From assembly GCF_002743055.1 (NCBI RefSeq), contig NZ_PDYM01000019.1, forward strand, positions 1-54,636: a stretch of DNA of 54,636 nucleotides. Direction: 5' to 3'. This document shows, piece after piece, positions 43,837 through 52,832 of the stretch. Every line of letters starts with the position of its first letter. The first letter of the stretch is position 1. The notes below the pieces were generated by a model, which was not told the origin of the DNA, searched no databases, and worked only from the letters and a program-made list of their open reading frames with translations. A program made the position numbers and the translations under genes. This DNA is from Sporosarcina sp. P13 (GTDB taxonomy: Bacteria; Bacillota; Bacilli; Bacillales_A; Planococcaceae).

Positions 43837-44709
43837 TTACTGAATATACGTGTCCCCTACAAGGACATCACTCAAAATATCTGAAGGGATTTCAAATGTG
43901 ACCACTCCCATATAACCAGCCGCTATTTCGTACTTATCAAAAGAGATTACGAGTTTATGATCCGCAGTAATATAGAAGTTTTGATTTGCTTGAATCGAGT
44001 GGAACTCTGGATCCGCTCCTTCGCTAGTGAGATACGCAGCATTTTTGTCATCTTTCATTTGCTGCTTTATGTCGTCTTTAATATAGGCACTAATTATTTC
44101 AACATAGGAATCATCCTTAAAAAGACTCGGTAATGTAATTAAAATATTGTTTTGTTTATCAATCGTATCGTATTGCATCGTAGTGGAAGATGATCCGACC
44201 ATATTCACTTCAAAACGAGCTATAGATAATAATTGCTCTGTATCGGTTTTCACTTCATATCCAGAATCGATGCCCATGTGCCCTGCACCGACCTTTTCCA
44301 TGTCTGCAACGTCTGCCTTAAATTGCTTAAAAAGCTCTTTGTTTTCTTCGATGTATTTCTCATTCAATGCGGTTTGCAATCCTTCACTATCCAACCCACT
44401 GATTGCTGGTGTTTTCAAATTTGCTTGGTACGTTTCTTTGTCCATCGTTAAGGTCTGGACAGTGAAGACTTCTACAATGGAGCCAAGAACAGGAATATTC
44501 ACTAACGAATTTGCGAAGGCTGGACTGACATTAATGCTACCAACGAACATAGCAACCGCTACAGCCACGCCAAGGGACCATCGCTTTACAGGTGAGCGCC
44601 TCTTTTTTGTTATTGTCGCTCTTTGAATCGTTTGTTTCACTACTTCGTCCAATTCAGAAGGGATTTCAATATCATTATATTGCTTCTTAAGTTTGTTGAT
44701 TTGTTTCAT
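43837..44709 (-). CDS. rsiV: Anti-sigma factor RsiV (lysozyme sensor)
   Basis: The 290-residue protein closely follows Bacillus subtilis RsiV: a cytoplasmic N terminus (LKKQYNDIEIPSELD), one membrane helix (about 50-68), then an extracytoplasmic domain with TPAISGLDSEGLQ, ADHKLVISFDKYEIAAGYMGV and VGDTYIQ. It holds sigma-V inactive until lysozyme binding triggers its cleavage. The ATG at 44709 is one base after the sigV stop; ribosome site GGAGAGGAG lies at the end of sigV. Confidence 0.93.
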   Translation of the reverse strand: MKQINKLKKQYNDIEIPSELDEVVKQTIQRATITKKRRSPVKRWSLGVAVAVAMFVGSINVSPAFANSLVNIPVLGSIVEVFTVQTLTMDKETYQANLKTPAISGLDSEGLQTALNEKYIEENKELFKQFKADVADMEKVGAGHMGIDSGYEVKTDTEQLLSIARFEVNMVGSSSTTMQYDTIDKQNNILITLPSLFKDDSYVEIISAYIKDDIKQQMKDDKNAAYLTSEGADPEFHSIQANQNFYITADHKLVISFDKYEIAAGYMGVVTFEIPSDILSDVLVGDTYIQ

Positions 44710-44710
44710 C

Positions 44711-45202
44711 CTAATTCTCCTCTCCAATTTCTATACGTAATTTCCTTAATGTTCGGTAAAGCTTAGTTTTTATCGTATTAACATTCTCGTCTAAAACAGC
44801 TGCTACCTCTTCAATCTTCAAGTCTTCAAAAAAACGTAAGATAATTAATGACTTTTCATAAGCACTGAGCGCATCCAGTGCGTCTAGTAAATCTAGATCT
44901 ATCTGTCGGTCTTCTGTTTGTGGTAAATATCCATCCAAAACCTCATCATCCATCACTAGTACACGCTGATGTTTCCGAATAAAATCGATGGAGGTGTTTA
45001 CCAGTATCCGATAAAACCAAGTCTTTAAATAGTTGATTTCATCTAGACGATCAATGGATTGTAGTGCTTTAAAAATCGAATCTTGCACAATATCAAGTGC
45101 ATTCTCTTTGTTTCTTACATAGCTGTAGGCAAGCCGGTAATGGGATTCTTGATTTTCTATTATAAATTTCTCTATAAGCTTGAATTTTTCTGTTTTTGTC
45201 AT
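44711..45202 (-). CDS. sigV: ECF sigma factor SigV
   Basis: The 163-residue ECF sigma factor has region 2 (YRLAYSYVRNKENALDIVQDSIFKAL, YLKTWFYRILVN) and region 4 (LRFFEDLKIEEVAAVLDENVNTIKTKLYRTL). Pairing with RsiV identifies it as SigV. The start at 45202 follows GAAGGTGA; codons further upstream lack homology. An ECF-type promoter lies just upstream, consistent with autoregulation. Confidence 0.92.
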   Translation of the reverse strand: MTKTEKFKLIEKFIIENQESHYRLAYSYVRNKENALDIVQDSIFKALQSIDRLDEINYLKTWFYRILVNTSIDFIRKHQRVLVMDDEVLDGYLPQTEDRQIDLDLLDALDALSAYEKSLIILRFFEDLKIEEVAAVLDENVNTIKTKLYRTLRKLRIEIGEEN

Positions 45203-45259
45203 GACAAAGCATTCACCTTCTTCACTTTTCAACATGTCGCGTTCATGTTCTAGTTATTT

Positions 45260-45284
45260 GACGGTCTAGACTTTAAAAAAGTTT
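45260..45284 (-). promoter_or_regulatory. ECF (sigma-V-type) promoter
   Basis: On the minus strand AAACTTTTTT (from 45284) and CGTC (45263-45260) are separated so that 17 bases lie between AAAC and CGTC, the pattern of ECF sigma promoters. It lies about 58 bases before the sigV ATG. Confidence 0.7.
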
Positions 45285-45466
45285 GGATTGGACTCAAATA
45301 GTCGCTATTCACCACAAATTCCACCCGGGAAGTCGACTACACCACTGACCAAGCTCAAATGCGTTAAGATTTTTAAAAGAGCTGTCTATATGGTAGAATG
45401 AGACTTTGTGTTTGGCGCTTTCACCATCAAAAATCTACTATCTTTTTCATAGAAAGCAGGAACAAA

Positions 45467-46420
45467 ATGGGACGTTTTATTATAAAGCGAATCGTTGAAT
45501 CACTTTTTGTTTTAATTATTGGTAGCATGCTTTGCTTTGCATTTATCCGCACCCTTCCTGGTGATCCGGCCGCGGCTATGTATGGAGATCAGTTACAAAA
45601 ATTAAGTGACGCTGATCGGCTTCGTATTATAGAAAATTTAGGGCTCGATGAATCCCTTCCAATGCAGTATGTAAAGTGGCTAGGACAAGTTTTTCAAGGT
45701 GAATGGGGACAATCTACCATTTCAGGAGTGGATGCCGCAACAGTAGTCGCAGGATCATTACAGCCAACATTTTTATTATTACTATCATCTCAGTTCCTCA
45801 TACTTTTACTGGCCGTGGTTTTCGGTGTGTCCACCGGCTTAAAGCACCGTTCGCTGTATGATCACGTGGTAACGATTATCAGTTTCATCTTCTTGTCCAT
45901 CCCTCCTTTTTGGTTCGCTTTGATGCTCATGATATTTTTCTCCGTTTACTTGGGCATTCTGCCAACATCTGGAATGGGCAACGGACAAATCCGCTATATT
46001 TTACTGCCTTCGCTCGTCCTAGCTTTAGCACATGCCGGTTACTTTCTCCGGCTTATACGAAATCACATTATTATTACTAAAAACAGTGGATTTATATTTG
46101 CTTTAAAAGCACGCGGTTTTTCAGAATGGTCCATATTAAAAAAACATCTCCTGCCTAATGCCTCTATACCTTTGTTGTCCTATACTGGTATTTCCCTTGC
46201 TGTTTCTTTGGCAAGCTCGGTTGTAGTGGAAACGATTTTTTCCTGGCCAGGCCTTGGTCGTCTGGCATTGAAGTCAGCACTGGCGCATGATTATCCGGTC
46301 TTATTGGCTATAATCATGCTAAGTATGGTATTTGTCATACTTGTTAATTTACTTGTAGATCTTCTTTGCGCCTGGATTGATCCACGGCTACGCAATCAAG
46401 TGCTCGAAGAGGGGAAATGA
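45467..46420 (+). CDS. Peptide/nickel ABC importer permease 1 (OppB/NikB type)
   Basis: The 317-residue permease has six helices, with FIRTLPGDPAAAMYG early and the EAA-type loop LKARGFSEWSILKKHLLPNAS. From its ATG at 45467, 6 bases after AGGA, it starts MGRFIIKRIVESL; the longer frame upstream is unlikely. It is the first gene of a four-gene operon. The substrate could be peptides, nickel or cobalt chelates. Confidence 0.9.
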   Translation: MGRFIIKRIVESLFVLIIGSMLCFAFIRTLPGDPAAAMYGDQLQKLSDADRLRIIENLGLDESLPMQYVKWLGQVFQGEWGQSTISGVDAATVVAGSLQPTFLLLLSSQFLILLLAVVFGVSTGLKHRSLYDHVVTIISFIFLSIPPFWFALMLMIFFSVYLGILPTSGMGNGQIRYILLPSLVLALAHAGYFLRLIRNHIIITKNSGFIFALKARGFSEWSILKKHLLPNASIPLLSYTGISLAVSLASSVVVETIFSWPGLGRLALKSALAHDYPVLLAIIMLSMVFVILVNLLVDLLCAWIDPRLRNQVLEEGK

Positions 46421-47268
46421 TGAACATAAAACGTCGTTGGTTTATTACACTTACTATTGCTTCATTTAGTTTGCTTCTCACTCTCATTCTGTTTGCTCCA
46501 TTGCTTGCGGTCCATGACCCACTAGCAGTTCAAATGAACAGTGTCCTGCAGCCTCCAAGTTCCGCTCATTTGCTCGGCACAGATGAACTTGGTCGGGATG
46601 TGTTTTCTCGCCTTTTATATGGCGGTCGGGTTTCTATTGTTGTCGGGGCGGCTGCGATGCTCGTTTCTGTTGCAGCTGGAGTCCTATACGGTGCCGTCAG
46701 TGGGTTGGTAGGGGGTGGAATTGATCGGTTAATGATGCGCCTAATCGATGCTCTCTTAAGCATCCCTTCTCTACTATTAATGATTGGGCTGCAAATGGTG
46801 TTTCCATCAAGTTTGCTGTCCATTATTTTAGTGATTAGCCTGACGAGCTGGATGCCAATTGCACGTTTAATCCGCACAGAACTCATGGCTATGAAAAAGG
46901 ATGTGTTCATTCAGGCTTCCACAGTGATAGGGGCTTCACCTTTCCAATTGCTGCGACGGCATATGTTGCCCCAGTGCACACCAACCATTATTGTGCTTGC
47001 CGTCAGTGGAATCAGCCATGCGATTCTTGCAGAAGCCACACTCAGCTTTTTGGGCATCGGTATTCCTCCTCAAGAACCTTCATGGGGCAATATGCTGATG
47101 GGTGCTCAGACTCATTTGCTTTCAGGAGCCTGGTGGCTAGCCGTATTTCCTGCCGGTTGCATCATGTACACCATCCTTGCTGTCAACTTTCTTGGTGACA
47201 GACTGCAGGATCACTTAGCAGCTCCGCAGTTTAGAAAGGGGGATAAAAATGAGTGGATTTCTTCTTGA
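46417..47268 (+). CDS. Peptide/nickel ABC importer permease 2 (OppC/NikC type)
   Basis: The 283-residue permease has an N-terminal helix, LAVHDPLAVQ, the GTDELGRDVFSRLLYGGR signature of the DppC/NikC group, and an EAA loop QASTVIGASPFQLLRRHMLPQ. It overlaps the first permease by four bases and the ATPase gene by 20. Confidence 0.92.
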   Translation: MMNIKRRWFITLTIASFSLLLTLILFAPLLAVHDPLAVQMNSVLQPPSSAHLLGTDELGRDVFSRLLYGGRVSIVVGAAAMLVSVAAGVLYGAVSGLVGGGIDRLMMRLIDALLSIPSLLLMIGLQMVFPSSLLSIILVISLTSWMPIARLIRTELMAMKKDVFIQASTVIGASPFQLLRRHMLPQCTPTIIVLAVSGISHAILAEATLSFLGIGIPPQEPSWGNMLMGAQTHLLSGAWWLAVFPAGCIMYTILAVNFLGDRLQDHLAAPQFRKGDKNEWISS

Positions 47269-48844
47269 AGTCGACCGACTAACACTAGCCAAGCAACAGC
47301 AAGTAATCGTCTCAGATATCTCTTTTGCTGTTCGAAAAGATCGTGTAACGGCCATTATTGGTGAGAGTGGCTCAGGAAAAAGTTTAACTGCACGGGCCCT
47401 CATTGATTTGCTACCAGAGGATATCTCTGTTCTCGCTGGTTCTGTTACATTCTCTGGAGAACATGTTTTTTCCATGACAAACAAACAGAGAAGGCATTAT
47501 CTTGGGAAAGAAATCGGCATTGTCTTTCAAGACACTTGGCAGACATTTGATCCGATCCAAACCATTGGCCGTCATTTTTTAGAGTTATTTACTACTCATT
47601 CTTCTTTATCCAAAAAAGACGCCAAAGAACAGGCGCTATATTTGCTTCGCCAGATGAAACTAGGTGATGCTGAAAAAGTTTTCAACTCGTATCCCCATGA
47701 GCTTTCAGGCGGTATGAGGCAGCGGGTTCAATTAGCTCTGGCTATTGCTATGAATCCTTCTTTATTGATCGCTGATGAGCCGACGACTGCGCTCGATTTA
47801 CAAACTCAAGCTGAAATAATTCAACTAATCAAAGACTGGAAGACACAATCGGGGAGCTCAGTTTTATTCATCTCCCACGACCTTGGTGTTGTATCGGAAA
47901 TTGCGGATGATGTAATTGTAATGAGCAATGGAAAAATAGCGGAGTGGTCTCCGGCTAGCCAATTATTAACCGCCCCTCGTTCGCACCAAGCTAAGCAATT
48001 ACTGGCAGATTATTTATTGCTTTCTCGTCCCAATCAATTGGTAAAGCAGTCTAGCAACGACCTACTTATTAAAGTTGAGAATGTAACAAAAAACTATATA
48101 AAGAAAAATTGGTTTAAACAAGAAGTAATCCCTGCTGTGACAGATGTATCACTACATGTAGCGCAAGGAGAAATTGTTGGCTTAATCGGTGAAAGTGGTG
48201 GTGGCAAAAGTACATTATCCCGGTTAATGCTTCAATTAGAAACTTGTACAAGTGGAACGGTCCATTGGCTTGGAAAACAACCTTTTCGCAGGGGCATCCA
48301 ATGGGTACATCAAGACCCACTTGCTTCATTCAATCAACGCTGGACGATCGAAAAAATTATTGGCGAAGGATTGGACTACGAGAAAGAGGAAAAAAACGGA
48401 AAAAGGGAGCGAGTACAGGCTGTGCTTCAACAAGTTGGATTGTCTTCTTCCGATGCCAAACTATACCCCCACGAATTGTCGGGTGGCATGCGGCAACGTG
48501 CGGCATTGGCCCGTGCATTGTTAATAGAACCCGAACTGATTGTGCTGGATGAACCTTTTGCAAACTTGGACATGAGCTCACAAGCTAAGTTGATTACACT
48601 GATTCAGTCAATTAATGAGAAAGAAAATCTTGCCGTTTTATTCATTACCCATGACATTCAAGTCGCCCTCGCCATCTCTCAACGAATCTACGTAATGGTA
48701 AAAGGGTCTATTACGGAAGAAAGGTATGCAAATGACATGCTTTCGACAACTAATCCCTATACGAAACTTCTTTTATCCCGAATGCCGGGGTTAGAAGCTC
48801 ATAGAAACAAAAAAAAATTAATGAAGGTGGAAATTCATGAATAA
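47249..48844 (+). CDS. Fused double ATPase of the importer (DppD-DppF type)
   Basis: The 531-residue protein carries two complete ABC domains. The first (about 1-250) has GESGSGKS, LSGGMRQRVQLA and LLIADEPTTALD; the second (about 275-520) has GESGGGKST, LSGGMRQRAALA and LIVLDEPFANLD. Most Dpp/Nik systems encode these as two genes; YejF-like proteins are fused. The ATG follows AAAGGGGG. It overlaps the permease and binding-protein genes. Confidence 0.92.
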   Translation: MSGFLLEVDRLTLAKQQQVIVSDISFAVRKDRVTAIIGESGSGKSLTARALIDLLPEDISVLAGSVTFSGEHVFSMTNKQRRHYLGKEIGIVFQDTWQTFDPIQTIGRHFLELFTTHSSLSKKDAKEQALYLLRQMKLGDAEKVFNSYPHELSGGMRQRVQLALAIAMNPSLLIADEPTTALDLQTQAEIIQLIKDWKTQSGSSVLFISHDLGVVSEIADDVIVMSNGKIAEWSPASQLLTAPRSHQAKQLLADYLLLSRPNQLVKQSSNDLLIKVENVTKNYIKKNWFKQEVIPAVTDVSLHVAQGEIVGLIGESGGGKSTLSRLMLQLETCTSGTVHWLGKQPFRRGIQWVHQDPLASFNQRWTIEKIIGEGLDYEKEEKNGKRERVQAVLQQVGLSSSDAKLYPHELSGGMRQRAALARALLIEPELIVLDEPFANLDMSSQAKLITLIQSINEKENLAVLFITHDIQVALAISQRIYVMVKGSITEERYANDMLSTTNPYTKLLLSRMPGLEAHRNKKKLMKVEIHE

Positions 48845-50405
48845 AAAAATGTGGATAGTTTCTCTAGTGATCGCCTTGCTTAGTCTAGCCGGGTGCAGCC
48901 AGGAAAATAGTAATTCAGCAGCTTCAACAACAACTAAACAGCTCATTTATGGAATGAATTCAGAGATTGAGAAAATCAATCCAGTTTTGGATGAGAGCCA
49001 AGAAATAGACACCCTTCTTTTTCGTGGATTAACAAAACCTAATGCGGAAAACGAAGTGACTCCCGATTTGGCGGAAAGCTGGAAAGTTTCGGATGATCAA
49101 TTAACTTATCTCTTTGCACTCCGTCAAGACGCAACATGGCAGGATGGAGAACCGGTAACAGCAAGAGATGTAAAATTTACGTTTGACCAAATCAGAAATC
49201 CTAAAACCAATACCCCCATTTCTGGTGAGTTTAACGAGATTGCGTCAGTGGAAGTCATAGGTGACTATGAAATTGAGATGACATTGCACCGACCCTTCCC
49301 TCCCCTTCTCGACAAATTGAAAGTCGGTATTGTTCCTGAACACCTGCTGCAAGGTGAAGACCTTAATACAACAGAATTCAATCAAAACCCTGTTGGTAAT
49401 GGGCCTTTCAAATTGAAGAAATGGGATGCTGATCATACGATTATATTGGAGCGCAACGAAGGGTATTATGGAACCGCCCCTAAATTAGATGAAGTCGTTT
49501 TTAAATCAGTTCCAGATGCCAACACACGGATACTCCAATTGAAGACTGGTGAAATCGATTTAGCTCTCGTAGAACCTAACCAATTGGCCAGCTCGAAAAA
49601 AGGTGATCCTTACTCTGTGCATGAAATTCCTACGGCAGACTATCGTGCAGTGATGTATAACTTTGATCTTCCTTTATTCCAAGATAAACGGATCCGTCAA
49701 GCGATGAATTATGCTGTAAACCGGGATGAATTGGTGAAGGGGATATTGGCTGGCAAAGGAGAAGCCGCATATGGGCCTTTGCAAAAATCATGGGCTGGAA
49801 CTTCTAAGACAGAAGGATACACTTATAACCCACAAAAAGCCGAGCAACTTTTAGCAGAAGCCGGATGGGTCAAAGATCAGCAAGGTGTACTTACAAAAGA
49901 TGGACAACGGTTTGAATTTGAGCTAGTCTCTCCAATTCAAGACACCGTACGTGTTGCACTTGCTAATGTCGTCTCTGAACAACTTAAACCGTTTGGCATA
50001 GTTGCCAAACCAAAACCTGTCGACCAGCATGCCATCAAATATGATGGTGAAGAAGCGTTGATTATAGGCTGGGGCAGTGAATTTGATCCCGATGACCATA
50101 CGTACCGCCTGTTTCACAGTGATGAAATAGGAGACGGACAATACAATTTCGGTTCCTACCAGAATACCAAAGTCGATGAATTGCTATTAAAAGCTAGAAC
50201 AACGGTAAATCAAGATGAAAGAAAGGCTTATTATCATCAATTCCAAGATGAACTAACAACTGATCCGCCTTACAACTTTCTCGTTTATCTCCAGGCTCTA
50301 TACGGTGTCAATGAAAATGTGTCAGGAATCAGCATGCGCACACTTGGACATCACGGATTCGGTGTTTTATGGAATATCGAAGAATGGGATAAAAAAGTTA
50401 AGTAA
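48837..50405 (+). CDS. Family 5 solute-binding lipoprotein
   Basis: The 522-residue lipoprotein has a signal with lipobox SLAGCSQ and the SBP_bac_5 fold: LIYGMNSEIEKINPVLDESQ, DLAESWKVSDDQLTYLFALRQDATWQDG, and the NGPFKLKKW segment. It determines substrate specificity of the importer; NikA, DppA and OppA share this fold. No His-rich metal site is evident. It is the last gene of the operon and overlaps the ATPase gene by eight bases. No plus-strand terminator with a U tract is visible directly after it. Confidence 0.9.
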   Translation: MNKKMWIVSLVIALLSLAGCSQENSNSAASTTTKQLIYGMNSEIEKINPVLDESQEIDTLLFRGLTKPNAENEVTPDLAESWKVSDDQLTYLFALRQDATWQDGEPVTARDVKFTFDQIRNPKTNTPISGEFNEIASVEVIGDYEIEMTLHRPFPPLLDKLKVGIVPEHLLQGEDLNTTEFNQNPVGNGPFKLKKWDADHTIILERNEGYYGTAPKLDEVVFKSVPDANTRILQLKTGEIDLALVEPNQLASSKKGDPYSVHEIPTADYRAVMYNFDLPLFQDKRIRQAMNYAVNRDELVKGILAGKGEAAYGPLQKSWAGTSKTEGYTYNPQKAEQLLAEAGWVKDQQGVLTKDGQRFEFELVSPIQDTVRVALANVVSEQLKPFGIVAKPKPVDQHAIKYDGEEALIIGWGSEFDPDDHTYRLFHSDEIGDGQYNFGSYQNTKVDELLLKARTTVNQDERKAYYHQFQDELTTDPPYNFLVYLQALYGVNENVSGISMRTLGHHGFGVLWNIEEWDKKVK

Positions 50406-50551
50406 GTACTAGCAAAATAAATTCCTCTATACATGAAATGCACCCCACTCTCGACTTTATGATGAAACCTTTAGAAAAGGTACTTCAGATTGTCAGAGCC
50501 GCGATACATTGTGCGTATAGTTATTATAACTACTAGTGCATGAAGCAAAAA

Positions 50552-50596
50552 TTGGCTGGCATGAGTCCGATAGAATACCGGACTCATACCAGCCAA
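50552..50596 (-). terminator. Terminator of the orphan cobalamin riboswitch
   Basis: Long arms TTGGCTGG.ATGAGTCCG and CGGACTCAT.CCAGCCAA with minus-strand TTTTTG following. It lies about 20-30 bases after the aptamer on the minus strand. Confidence 0.85.
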
Positions 50597-50611
50597 AAGC
50601 TACTTCATAAA

Positions 50612-50790
50612 AATTAGGTACTTACTGTTTACTATCCCTTTTCCTTTACTCTGATACTTTCTCAATTTGAGAATTCACTAAACTACTTGCTGACCATTTA
50701 CAGTGGCCGGACCGCCCGGGATTTTCACCTGATTCCTTTTTCATCTTTGCAGACTATGGGGTCAACCAGTATATTCCACTAAACGCATCG
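50612..50790 (-). promoter_or_regulatory. Cobalamin riboswitch without a downstream gene
   Basis: Minus-strand core: AAAAAGGAATCAGGTGAAAA, then TCCCGGGCGGTCCGGCCACTG, TAAATGG, and after about 45 bases GTATCAGAGTAAAGG. These are the conserved blocks of the B12 box (GGAAnnnGGTGAAAATCC, CGGnCCnGCCACTGTAA, and the CAGA segment). A terminator follows. Beyond it on the minus strand is only the antisense side of the importer operon: no gene to control is visible. Confidence 0.85.
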
Positions 50791-50838
50791 AGTGGTATAG
50801 CATAGAATATTGCGGAACTAACTACTATATTTAGAAAT

Positions 50839-50883
50839 AGCAAAACAACAGACGAATCCTGTTAATCCGCCTGCTGTTTTGCT
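50839..50883 (-). terminator. Terminator of the 58-aa gene
   Basis: Arms AGCAAAACA(A)CAG and CTGCTGTTTTGCT, 13 bp with one mismatch. Confidence 0.75.
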
Positions 50884-50923
50884 AAATAGCTTTTATAGTA
50901 GAAACGCATGAATAAGAAATCAA

Positions 50924-51100
50924 TTATAGTTCCTGATAATCTCTCTGATATTTCCCGCCATCTTTTACTACTGAATGATACAAAGCCTTCAAGGCGAAGC
51001 TCTTTTCTAGTTCATGCTCTTTCATGATCGTTTTCAATTGTCTGTTAAGCTCTGCACTGTGCTTGACGAGCTGTAGCATTTTAGGTTGTGAATATTGCAT
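50924..51100 (-). CDS. Small helical hypothetical protein (58 aa)
   Basis: The ATG follows AGGAGGAGA. The frame reads MQYSQPKMLQLVKHSAELNR and continues as a charged, helix-prone protein (LKTIMKEHELEKSFALKAL) to KYQRDYQEL. There is no membrane segment. A terminator hairpin lies about 40 bases past the stop. I recognise no family. It ends upstream of the cobalamin riboswitch on the same strand. Confidence 0.7.
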   Translation of the reverse strand: MQYSQPKMLQLVKHSAELNRQLKTIMKEHELEKSFALKALYHSVVKDGGKYQRDYQEL

Positions 51101-51287
51101 GAAAATCTCCTCCTCATCTGTTTCGTTTCTTTAGTATAGCATGGCTACAAGTTACACGTTAAATGTTGAATGAAAAATAGTTGTTATTTACGTTTGTTGT
51201 ATGTTTCAATTGGATAAGCTTAAATGTATATGCTCGCTTTTCGGTTACGCAATACATATATACAAATATATTTCACAAGGGGGATAT

Positions 51288-52778
51288 ATGAAAAAAGTTT
51301 CGATCACATTTTATATTACATTAGCGGCTGTCCTATTGGCGGTCGGATATGGTGTCATTGCACCTATTCATTTTGAAGAAATTACGTCTACTATTAAGAA
51401 TTTCATCTCTGACTCTTTTGGCTGGTATTACTTACTAACTGTGTCTATGCTGTTTTTCGTTTCAGTTTTTCTGATTTTCAGTCCTATCGGCAGAATTCGT
51501 TTAGGGAAAGAGAAGGATCGTCCGCAGTTTTCGATGATTTCTTGGCTTGCGATGTTATTTTCTGCTGGAATGGGCATCGGTTTAGTCTTTTACGGAGCTG
51601 CTGAGCCTTTGTCGCATTATGCGGTAGATCCCGCCACGACAGCACCTGAGACGAAAGCATCCTACAAAGAGGCGATGCGCGAAACATTTTTCCACTGGGG
51701 CTTCCACGCCTGGTCTGTTTATGGAATGACCGCTTTAGCACTTGCCTACTTCCAGTTCCGCAAAGGACAACCAGGGTTAATCTCAGCTACCCTTCGCCCG
51801 ATTTTTGGAGATCGTGTAGATGGACCACTTGGTACAATAATTGATGTCTTCGCTATTTTCGCGACCGTTTTCGGCGTAGCAACATCACTCGGATTCGGAG
51901 CCGTACAAATCAATGCCGGACTCAATTATTTATTTGATATACCGATTGGATTTTGGTCACAGTTCGTTATTATCTCAGTTGTGACCGTACTATTCCTAAT
52001 TTCTGCTTGGAGTGGACTCGGAAAAGGAATCAAAATTTTATCCAATGCCAATATGTTCTTGGCACTTGCGCTATTGATCTTCATTATTGCACTTGGACCT
52101 ACCTTACTGATTTTTAATATGTTTACGGATTCTATAGGAGGCTATTTGGAAAACCTCATCCGATTGAGTTTCCGTACCGCACCTTTAACACCTGAAAACC
52201 GTTCTTGGTTGAATAGTTGGACACTCTTTTATTGGGCTTGGTGGATGGCTTGGTCTCCATTTGTCGGGATGTTCATCGCCCGTGTTTCAAAAGGTCGAAC
52301 CATTCGTGAGTTTATGATTGGTGTACTGGTCGTTCCTACCGTATTGAGTGCAATTTGGTTCGCCGCATTCGGTACGACCGCGATTGAGACGCAAAGAGCA
52401 GGAGTTATAGATCTCGCTTCTAGTGCGACAGAGTTGACGATTTTTGAAATGTTTAGCGGATTACCTTGGTCATTTGTCATTTCAATGATTGCTATCTTGC
52501 TAATAATTTCGTTCTTCATCACTTCAGCAGATTCAGCAACGTTCGTACTCGGTATGCAATCGTCGTACGGATCACTGACACCGCCTAATAATTTAAAAAT
52601 CGTCTGGGGTGTCATTCAATCTTCTATCGCGATTATTCTGTTGTATGTCGGTGGCCTAGGCGCCTTGCAAAACGTCATTATCATAGCCGCCTTACCGTTT
52701 TCCGTCATACTCATTATGATGATTGTCTCGCTCTTTAAATCATTAAAGGAAGAGCGAAAACGGGTTAAAAGACCATAA
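51288..52778 (+). CDS. BCCT-family glycine betaine transporter (OpuD/BetP type)
   Basis: The 496-residue protein has about 12 helices. GMGIGLVFYGAAEPLSHY and the substrate-box FYWAWWMAWSPFVGMFIARVSKGRT are BCCT hallmarks. It imports betaine or related compounds with Na+ under osmotic stress, complementing the ectoine operon. The ATG at 51288 follows AGGGGGAT; an upstream extension lacks homology. The C terminus is short and basic (SLKEERKRVKRP), as in osmosensing BCCT carriers. Confidence 0.93.
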   Translation: MKKVSITFYITLAAVLLAVGYGVIAPIHFEEITSTIKNFISDSFGWYYLLTVSMLFFVSVFLIFSPIGRIRLGKEKDRPQFSMISWLAMLFSAGMGIGLVFYGAAEPLSHYAVDPATTAPETKASYKEAMRETFFHWGFHAWSVYGMTALALAYFQFRKGQPGLISATLRPIFGDRVDGPLGTIIDVFAIFATVFGVATSLGFGAVQINAGLNYLFDIPIGFWSQFVIISVVTVLFLISAWSGLGKGIKILSNANMFLALALLIFIIALGPTLLIFNMFTDSIGGYLENLIRLSFRTAPLTPENRSWLNSWTLFYWAWWMAWSPFVGMFIARVSKGRTIREFMIGVLVVPTVLSAIWFAAFGTTAIETQRAGVIDLASSATELTIFEMFSGLPWSFVISMIAILLIISFFITSADSATFVLGMQSSYGSLTPPNNLKIVWGVIQSSIAIILLYVGGLGALQNVIIIAALPFSVILIMMIVSLFKSLKEERKRVKRP

Positions 52779-52781
52779 TAA

Positions 52782-52826
52782 AAAGGAAAACCATTGGCTG
52801 AAATCGCACAATGGTTTTCCTTTTTT
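52782..52826. terminator. Bidirectional terminator between BCCT gene and metY
   Basis: Arms AAGGAAAACCATTG and CAATGGTTTTCCTT flanked by A and T tracts. Confidence 0.92.
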
Positions 52827-52832
52827 ATTTAA

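Noticed and set aside
45398..45466. Longer N terminus of the first importer permease
   Set aside because: The extra 23 residues are not part of the family; a good ribosome site precedes the ATG at 45467.
50552..50596. Terminator of the ABC importer operon (plus strand)
   Set aside because: The U tract is on the minus strand and fits the cobalamin riboswitch; on the plus strand no T run follows.
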